Part shown: piece after piece, positions 59,005-64,000 of the stretch
How positions within the stretch are numbered: position 1 is the first letter of the stretch
Layout: each line of letters opens with the position of its first letter
Assembly: GCA_001797675.1 (NCBI GenBank)
Contig: MGQB01000004.1
Span: 1-64,000 of the forward strand
From: Deltaproteobacteria bacterium RBG_13_43_22
Lineage (GTDB): Bacteria > Desulfobacterota > RBG-13-43-22
Direction of reading: 5' to 3'
DNA: 64,000 bases
Notes under the pieces: model-generated
Databases searched by the model: none
What the model was told of the DNA's origin: nothing
The model's input: the letters and a program-made list of their open reading frames with translations, nothing else
Made by a program: the position numbers and the translations under genes

Positions 59005-60597
59005 TCAGGCGATCCAGATTTGTTCCAAATAAGGCACATTGGCCGGGTCGATGGAAAACAAAGGGCTGTTCCTTTCCAAGTTCCAGGGGATAAAATAGGC
59101 CAGGTCGGGCAAAACCTCTTGCTCGGGACCCCGAATATGATCCTTGGTCCAGTCTATTATGTCCCGTATCGTTCTGGTTATTTTTTGATCCAGGATAAGG
59201 TGTTGATTGAGAAAACGCAGGCTGGGGTTTTGTTTTAATTGATAGACCGCTTCTTCCCAATGGATCCCGTTTACTTTTTTTCTTAAAACATAACCGTTTC
59301 CCCGGTCCTGAATCCAGAGAAGAGGAAGATTGACTTTTATTTGTGCCTGCCGGATTCTGACTCCTTGAATTTTTTTCTCTATTTTTTCCAATAAACCCTT
59401 TCTTTTTTCAAGATCCTTAAGTAAAGCCGAAGAGAGACGTTCAAACATGTAGATCTGATCCTGGAGAAGGAACTCCCGTAACCGGGTGGGATCAAAGCCC
59501 AGATCCAGAAGATCGGCAATGGTCAACTTAAGCGGTTCGGTTCGATTTTTTTCTTTCATCCACTGGGTTAGAAAAGGCCTTTGATATAAAGGAAGCCCTT
59601 CAATGGCCTGAGTGGTCTTGGACTTAATCGATTCAGGCAGAGAAAGCCATAAGGAACGATCTCCAAACAATTGAACGTCGGTTTCTTCCGGATCAAAACT
59701 ATAAGGTTGAATGAGCAGGGAACGGACCTCCCTGGAAAGGGTAATTTGTTCCAGCGATTCCCCGCCGGTGTAACCCAACAATTCCTGGATCCGTCTTTGA
59801 AATCCCAACAAGCGGGTGGTAAACTTGGTGAACATAAAACGCATCAGCAGGGTGGTCCGTCCGGATTCCTTCTCTTTTTTAAAAACCCTTTCCAGGGCCG
59901 AATAGATTTGGTTAAATTCCTGGATGGTCCTCTGGACCATCAATTCATTGTCCTGCATTTCAATAACGGGTCTTTTTTTCTTAAGATTAAAGATCAGTTT
60001 GGGGAGTTTAAGGGCGAAATGATTCTTTTTAAACCCGGCGGGGATAAAAACCATATAATGAGCCCGGTCCGGCTTTTCGCTGAATTCGATCAGTTTTTCA
60101 AGAGGGATCCAGCCCAATTTGTCGTAAATGTCAAAGGTCGGGTCTTCGGGGGGGATGATGTTGTCCAAAAGGCCCAAAGCGTCTTTTTCTACGACATAAT
60201 CACGAAAGGCCTCCAATATCCGATTTCCCAACCCTTTCCCTCGAAAGGAAGGGGTTACTTCTACATAAACCAGATAGTAGCAAGGCAAGGGTTTTCGCAG
60301 ATAAAGCATATTCAAATAGGCCAGAACCTCCCCTTCCGAAGTATAGACTTCAAAAATCTGGAAGGGTTGATTGGGACCTTGGGCTCTGAATCGCTTTATC
60401 CGGCTTCCCCTTACCGTGGAATGCGTTAAGCGATCCAGGGTGTTAAATAACCGGTCCGTTGGTATCAGGACCGATCCCCGGGGAGTATCTTCCCAGGTCA
60501 TTTCAATTAAGGCCAGAGTCTCCTTCAGTCCGAGCCCGGCTTCTAAAAATTTCTTTTTGATCTGATCAGGAGACAGGTAAAGAGATTTTTTTCCCAT
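59005..60597 (-). CDS. GNAT-domain protein with large C-terminal extension
   Basis: A 530-residue protein. The N-terminal 190 residues form a GNAT domain with 'YYLVYVEVTPSFRGKGLGNRILEAF' (acetyl-CoA loop RGKGLG, about 125). The 340-residue C-terminal part is helical and charged ('LKDLEKRKGLLEKIEKKIQG') with no family I recognise. The start codon lies only four bases from the T-tract of the tRNA-Met terminator and has no Shine-Dalgarno sequence, so either the start or its transcription is unusual. It precedes the DUF1573 gene by about 115 bp. Confidence 0.72.
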   Translation of the reverse strand: MGKKSLYLSPDQIKKKFLEAGLGLKETLALIEMTWEDTPRGSVLIPTDRLFNTLDRLTHSTVRGSRIKRFRAQGPNQPFQIFEVYTSEGEVLAYLNMLYLRKPLPCYYLVYVEVTPSFRGKGLGNRILEAFRDYVVEKDALGLLDNIIPPEDPTFDIYDKLGWIPLEKLIEFSEKPDRAHYMVFIPAGFKKNHFALKLPKLIFNLKKKRPVIEMQDNELMVQRTIQEFNQIYSALERVFKKEKESGRTTLLMRFMFTKFTTRLLGFQRRIQELLGYTGGESLEQITLSREVRSLLIQPYSFDPEETDVQLFGDRSLWLSLPESIKSKTTQAIEGLPLYQRPFLTQWMKEKNRTEPLKLTIADLLDLGFDPTRLREFLLQDQIYMFERLSSALLKDLEKRKGLLEKIEKKIQGVRIRQAQIKVNLPLLWIQDRGNGYVLRKKVNGIHWEEAVYQLKQNPSLRFLNQHLILDQKITRTIRDIIDWTKDHIRGPEQEVLPDLAYFIPWNLERNSPLFSIDPANVPYLEQIWIA

Positions 60598-60600
60598 TTT

Positions 60601-60636
60601 AAAAAAAAGAGGCCTTGAGATGAATGCCCAAGGCCT
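60601..60636 (-). terminator. Intrinsic terminator downstream of tRNA-Met
   Basis: On the minus strand AGGCCTTG pairs with CAAGGCCT around an 11-nt loop, followed by C and eight T. It is placed after the tRNA-Met trailer and immediately before the GNAT gene. Confidence 0.8.
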
Positions 60637-60650
60637 TAAAAAGAAGCAGA

Positions 60651-60827
60651 TCTATTGAACATGGACAGCGAGCGCATTCCCCGTCACGCCCTTGGCATGA
60701 CTGCGTGGGGTAGCGAGCGAACTACAAGAAATAGACATTTTCCTTGCCTGGAATCCCGCCATGGCGGGGCTGTACCGACTCGACTGAACTCGACGAAGTC
60801 TTGGTGCAGGGAGCTTCAATTGTTCAG
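60651..60827 (-). repeat. Structured dispersed repeat, copy 2
   Basis: Reverse-orientation relative of 52357-52484 with the same ordered blocks but longer loop regions, including an extra CCCGCC/GGCGGG hairpin segment. It forms the trailer of the tRNA-Met transcript, between the CCA end and the terminator. Confidence 0.55.
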
Positions 60828-60833
60828 TTTTTT

Positions 60834-60910
60834 TGGTGGCGGTGCAGGGACTTGAACCCCGGACACTGCGGATATGAGCCGCATGCTCTGACCACCTGAG
60901 CTACACCGCC
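60834..60910 (-). tRNA. tRNA-Met (CAT), CCA encoded
   Basis: A complete cloverleaf on the minus strand: acceptor GGCGGTG/CACCGCC, D-arm with AGCTCAGGTGGTCAGAGC, anticodon stem TGCGG/CCGCA with loop CTCATAT (anticodon CAT), T-arm with GGTTCAAGT, discriminator A and genomic CCA. It has an ordinary fully paired first acceptor pair, so it is not initiator; elongator Met is favoured but tRNA-Ile2 with lysidine-modified CAT cannot be excluded by eye. Confidence 0.92.
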
Positions 60911-60983
60911 ACATGGACCCTAACCCGAATAAGTTGGAATTAACCAATGGATCTGTCGAAAAACCAAAAAAATTACCAAGGGT

Positions 60984-62681
60984 CTATTTGGGACCAGGTT
61001 TAATTTCCCCTAAATCGTAACAATACAATACGCTGCGGGCGTTGGAGATAAAGGCAATTTCCGTGGATTGGACAACCCCCACCACCATTTGTTTCTGGCC
61101 GTTATTCTTAAAATCCGCTACGCCGTAATTAGCAATATAATCGTTGATCGTCGGGGTCCTCCAGTTTTCTTTCATGCCCCCCCCATCCCAGAAGATGGAA
61201 TAAATATCGCCGCTGTTATAGGTGCGATACCGGGCCAAAAAATTTAAAGCCGATCCTTTGTTTTTATTCAAGACGATCTCCTTTTTACCCGGGATCGATA
61301 CCGAATCGATCACTAAACGGGCCGGAATATAATACCGTTCTGGTTCCTGTTCTTCCGAGGAAAAAGGGCTGCCTTCTGAAGATTCACTAATAAAGTTAAG
61401 GGTCCCTCCATAAGATTCGCTGCTGGAATATTTTGTTTTACCTTTTTCTGAGAGAACCATCAATCGGTTATTGCGATTGACGTGAAGGATTTCCTGAGAG
61501 CCGTCTTTATTGTATTCCAGGAAAGCAAAGTCAAAAACCGTTAATCCCTCGGGGACGTTCAATCGCTCAACCGAAACATACTTGCCGTCTTTCCAGGAAA
61601 GGACGACTATTTTTGAGTCAAAGAATTGGGCGCCAAATTTTTGCTGACCCAACAGGACCGGCCCCCTTCCGGGCAATTGGTGGACTCGAAGGTAATAAGG
61701 GATATTTTGGGCGATCGTTTTATAGGTTCCCTGAACCCAGGAAAGGGTAAAAGATCTTAACGTTTTGTCTCGATAATTGGTAATAAAAATCTGAGGAAGC
61801 CCTGTTCCGTGAATGTCGGCTACATCGACGCTGATGTAATTATCCCAAAGGGCTCCGGGAATCTCTTTAACCAACTCGAATCTGTCTTGGGTATATCGAT
61901 AGATGTAGATTCGGTTTTTACTGATCAAAACCGTTTCTATTTTGCCGTCACCATCTAAATCCCCAAAGGCTATATCGATCAGAGCAAAAGGAAGGACCGA
62001 GCTCCGCCAGACCCCGGCCATATCAAAACCGCCGGCATTGATAATCATCTGAGGGGAAAGGGGGTTAATCGTAAATCCCTTAAGTGAAAGAGGGGCCTTT
62101 CCAGGGGGAGCGGTTCCCGCTGACGGCTCCGGACTTTTGGCTTGAGATACCGCTGCCGGGGTTTCCGGGGCCGGTGTTGCTCGGGGACGGTCGAATATTT
62201 TTTCATTGATTATGTCCGCCAATTCATTGACCCTGATAATGACCTCATCCATCCCCTTGGCCTGGGCATAGAATTTTTTCATGGGTTGACGAAGGGCAAT
62301 ATTTAACAGGTTTATGTCAAGGCTCACACTGGACCCCATGACATTGATACTGCCCCAAACAACCACCCCTGCCCCCAATTGCTTTCCAAGCTGAGCAGCC
62401 CCGGATTCATCCATAGGACCTGATATTTTTTCCCGGGCCTTCTGGACCTGGGCATTGTCCAGGACCACGACTTTGTCCTCCCAGGCCAGGCGGGAAGAAA
62501 GCATGTCCCGAACCCCTTCCCGTAAATAATCCATCTGCTCCGGTGCGTTGATATTAAAAGGGAGAACGACTACCTGTTTTGGTTCCGAGGCCAGGGATGT
62601 TGTGGCCAGGAGGAAGCTAATGAGCAATAGGATCCCCCATAAACTCCTTCGGTATGAACAATGGGCATTATTTTGATTCAT
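60984..62681 (-). CDS. Exported protein with CsgG/TolB-like N-terminus and FG-GAP/VCBS beta-propeller
   Basis: A 565-residue secreted protein. Signal peptide about 12-32 ('LLLISFLLATTSLASEP'). Residues about 35-170 ('VVVLPFNINAPEQMDYLREGVRDMLSSRL', 'GKQLGAGVVVWGSINVMGSSVSLDI') resemble the N-terminal fold of TolB/CsgG-type proteins. A Pro/Ala linker (about 172-200) leads to a beta-propeller with FG-GAP-like units ('IAFGDLDGDGKIETVLIS' with a calcium-type DxDxDG, 'VDVADIHGTGLPQIFIT', 'FLEYNKDGSQEILHV', 'YGVADFKNNGQKQMVVGV'). Probably periplasmic or outer-membrane associated. GGAGGAG before the ATG and a promoter directly upstream. Confidence 0.85.
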   Translation of the reverse strand: MNQNNAHCSYRRSLWGILLLISFLLATTSLASEPKQVVVLPFNINAPEQMDYLREGVRDMLSSRLAWEDKVVVLDNAQVQKAREKISGPMDESGAAQLGKQLGAGVVVWGSINVMGSSVSLDINLLNIALRQPMKKFYAQAKGMDEVIIRVNELADIINEKIFDRPRATPAPETPAAVSQAKSPEPSAGTAPPGKAPLSLKGFTINPLSPQMIINAGGFDMAGVWRSSVLPFALIDIAFGDLDGDGKIETVLISKNRIYIYRYTQDRFELVKEIPGALWDNYISVDVADIHGTGLPQIFITNYRDKTLRSFTLSWVQGTYKTIAQNIPYYLRVHQLPGRGPVLLGQQKFGAQFFDSKIVVLSWKDGKYVSVERLNVPEGLTVFDFAFLEYNKDGSQEILHVNRNNRLMVLSEKGKTKYSSSESYGGTLNFISESSEGSPFSSEEQEPERYYIPARLVIDSVSIPGKKEIVLNKNKGSALNFLARYRTYNSGDIYSIFWDGGGMKENWRTPTINDYIANYGVADFKNNGQKQMVVGVVQSTEIAFISNARSVLYCYDLGEIKPGPK

Positions 62682-62707
62682 AGGCGTTCTCCTCCAAATT
62701 TAAGGAA

Positions 62708-62736
62708 AAAATAGCATGCCTGTTTGATTCTGTCAA
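62708..62736 (-). promoter_or_regulatory. Sigma70-type promoter for the beta-propeller gene
   Basis: On the minus strand TTGACA (62736-62731), 17-bp spacer, TATTTT (62713-62708); the leader would be only about 20 nt. Confidence 0.6.
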
Positions 62737-62917
62737 CCCTGTAGTGATTACAAAACCAGCTTGCTCCCCCCCTCACATCCGAGAAAACAGGTCTTACGAC
62801 TGACGAAACTGTAAAAAGTGACGGAGGGCAAGAAAACCAGACCTTGACTTTGAATGGGATTTCTTTCATACTGTCGATATCAGTCACTTTGGGGAAAAAA
62901 GGGGGTTTCCATCGGCC

Positions 62918-63130
62918 ATGGATCCGGGACTTATCAAACAGATCAATCAGCGGGTTCAGGAAGAACTCCTGAAAAAAGAGATCGAGGTGGTCCAATACGG
63001 GCTGAACGAACTGGAACGTCTGATGGAAAAACGACATCAAGACCTGGCCAGTTTGCAGGTGGATCTGAGAGGGCTGATCCAGAAATTTCAAAACCGCCTA
63101 AAAATATTAAAAACTTCGAGGATATCTTAA
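62918..63130 (+). CDS. Short coiled-coil protein upstream of queD
   Basis: A 70-residue charged helical protein with a heptad pattern ('LIKQINQRVQEELLKKEIEVVQYGLNELERLMEKRHQDLASLQVDLRGLI'). No known family. It ends 3 bp before queD, so the two are co-translated. The start lacks a clear Shine-Dalgarno sequence. An overlapping 95-codon frame in another register is basic and repetitive and is less convincing. Confidence 0.6.
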   Translation: MDPGLIKQINQRVQEELLKKEIEVVQYGLNELERLMEKRHQDLASLQVDLRGLIQKFQNRLKILKTSRIS

Positions 63131-63133
63131 TCC

Positions 63134-63505
63134 ATGTTTGAGCTGAAAATTATCACCCAGTTTGCCGCCGCCCATCGTTTACGAAATTTTCAGGGGAAAT
63201 GCGAACAGCTCCATGGCCACAACTGGAAGGTGGAGGTTTATCTCCGATCCGCCCAATTGGATTCGACAGGCCTGGTGCGGGACTTTGGGGAAATAAAAAC
63301 CATCACCCATGAAGTCCTAAACGGGCTAGACCACCAGTACCTGAATGAACTGGCCCCTTTTGAAACAGATAATCCTTCTTCGGAACATATAGCCCGCCAT
63401 CTCTTTCATGAATTAAGCCACCGCCTGAACAATGATCAGGCAAAGGTCAGCAAGGTCTCGGTTTGGGAATCGGATTCCGCCTGTGCCACTTTTTGGGAGG
63501 AATAA
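63134..63505 (+). CDS. queD: 6-carboxy-tetrahydropterin synthase
   Basis: QueD converts dihydroneopterin triphosphate to 6-carboxytetrahydropterin in queuosine synthesis. The 123-residue protein has the zinc histidines in 'FAAAHRLRNF' and 'CEQLHGHNWKVEV', the catalytic Cys in 'QGKCEQLHGH', 'LVRDFGEIK', and the C-terminal 'LDHQYLNEL ... SEHIARHLFHEL ... VWESDSACATF' pattern. Length is normal. It follows the coiled-coil gene directly. Confidence 0.95.
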   Translation: MFELKIITQFAAAHRLRNFQGKCEQLHGHNWKVEVYLRSAQLDSTGLVRDFGEIKTITHEVLNGLDHQYLNELAPFETDNPSSEHIARHLFHELSHRLNNDQAKVSKVSVWESDSACATFWEE

Positions 63506-63509
63506 ATAT

Positions 63510-63690
63510 TGTTCAAGGTTCAAAGTCGAAGGAAAAACATAAACCGGCAAAACGTCTATTTTGACAAACCCGAAAAAAGTTGCCAAGAATGTCAACCAGG
63601 CCGGCCCCGGGAAGCGGTCCCCTCATACTGGATTCCGGCTTTCGGCGACTTTTTATGAAACCTTCAACTTTGAACTTTGAACGTTGAACT
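63510..63690. repeat. Heptad-repeat palindrome enclosing a REP-like fragment
   Basis: The left arm 63510-63531 (GTTCAAG, GTTCAAA units) and the right arm 63660-63690 (TTTGAAC, GTTGAAC) are inverted. A truncated REP-like unit (63628-63649) lies inside. The whole fills the gap between convergent queD and serS. Confidence 0.6.
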
Positions 63691-63692
63691 TT

Positions 63693-64000
<308 letters not shown>

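Noticed and set aside
62854-63141. A 95-codon frame overlapping the coiled-coil gene upstream of queD
   Set aside because: It overlaps the queD start and has low-complexity composition; the 70-residue coiled-coil frame ends 3 bp before queD and fits better.

Overview
The window comes from a strictly anaerobic bacterium, most likely a Desulfobacterota (deltaproteobacterial) sulfate reducer or syntroph. The evidence is an Hdr/MvhD/MetVF electron-transfer cluster, ETF, 4-hydroxybutyryl-CoA dehydratase, three acyl-CoA ligases, branched-chain (Liv) and TAXI-type uptake proteins, an anaerobic sulfatase-maturase-like radical SAM enzyme, and clear use of UGA as selenocysteine. Taxonomy is inferred from gene content only.

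Layout. 1-8.3 kb: a partial small gene, RNase D, a minus-strand operon (thiolase, 4-hydroxybutyryl-CoA dehydratase, a small CGGC protein, a GNAT enzyme), a membrane M48 peptidase with a TPR tail, and a zinc-ribbon protein. 8.5-18.6 kb: a YdbH/YdbL-like envelope pair, a TAXI binding protein with two small partners, an acyl-CoA ligase, and an MltD-type lytic transglycosylase. 19-26 kb: etfBA and a complete livKHMGF operon. 26.2-40.8 kb: the redox centrepiece. It holds a 1473-residue HdrA fusion, an MvhD selenoprotein, MetV, MetF, two further HdrA-like proteins (the second fused to a Cys-type MvhD domain), HdrC, HdrB, a GcvH-like lipoyl carrier and a GlcD-GlcF type FAD/Fe-S protein. This resembles the MetVF-HdrABC-MvhD NADH-linked methylene-THF reductase described in Moorella, with additional modules. 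41-55 kb: acyl-CoA ligases, 3-methyladenine glycosylase, dienelactone hydrolases, a radical SAM maturase, an SDR enzyme, a ketopantoate reductase-like protein, a DedA-rhodanese selenoprotein and a 4-hydroxybutyrate-type CoA-transferase. 55-64 kb: cold-shock protein with a long leader, two glycosyltransferases, a DUF1573 selenoprotein, a large GNAT protein, tRNA-Met, a beta-propeller protein, QueD and the 3' end of serS.

The genes fit a cell that imports organic or amino acids, activates them as CoA thioesters, oxidises them through ETF and CoA intermediates (including 4-hydroxybutyryl-CoA), and exchanges electrons between NAD(P)H, ferredoxin and the folate methyl branch through Hdr-type complexes.

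Three genes are interrupted by a single in-frame UGA exactly where their families carry a conserved cysteine (MvhD, rhodanese, DUF1573). Each UGA is followed by a hairpin with an apical G 22-24 nt downstream. These are best read as selenoproteins, and an ordinary annotation would truncate or split them. The intergenic DNA is also unusual. It holds many 7-nt-periodic tracts, most arranged as long imperfect palindromes, some of which run into coding sequence. It also holds two copies of a ~215-bp element with terminal inverted repeats, two copies of a second structured repeat, and REP-like hairpins.
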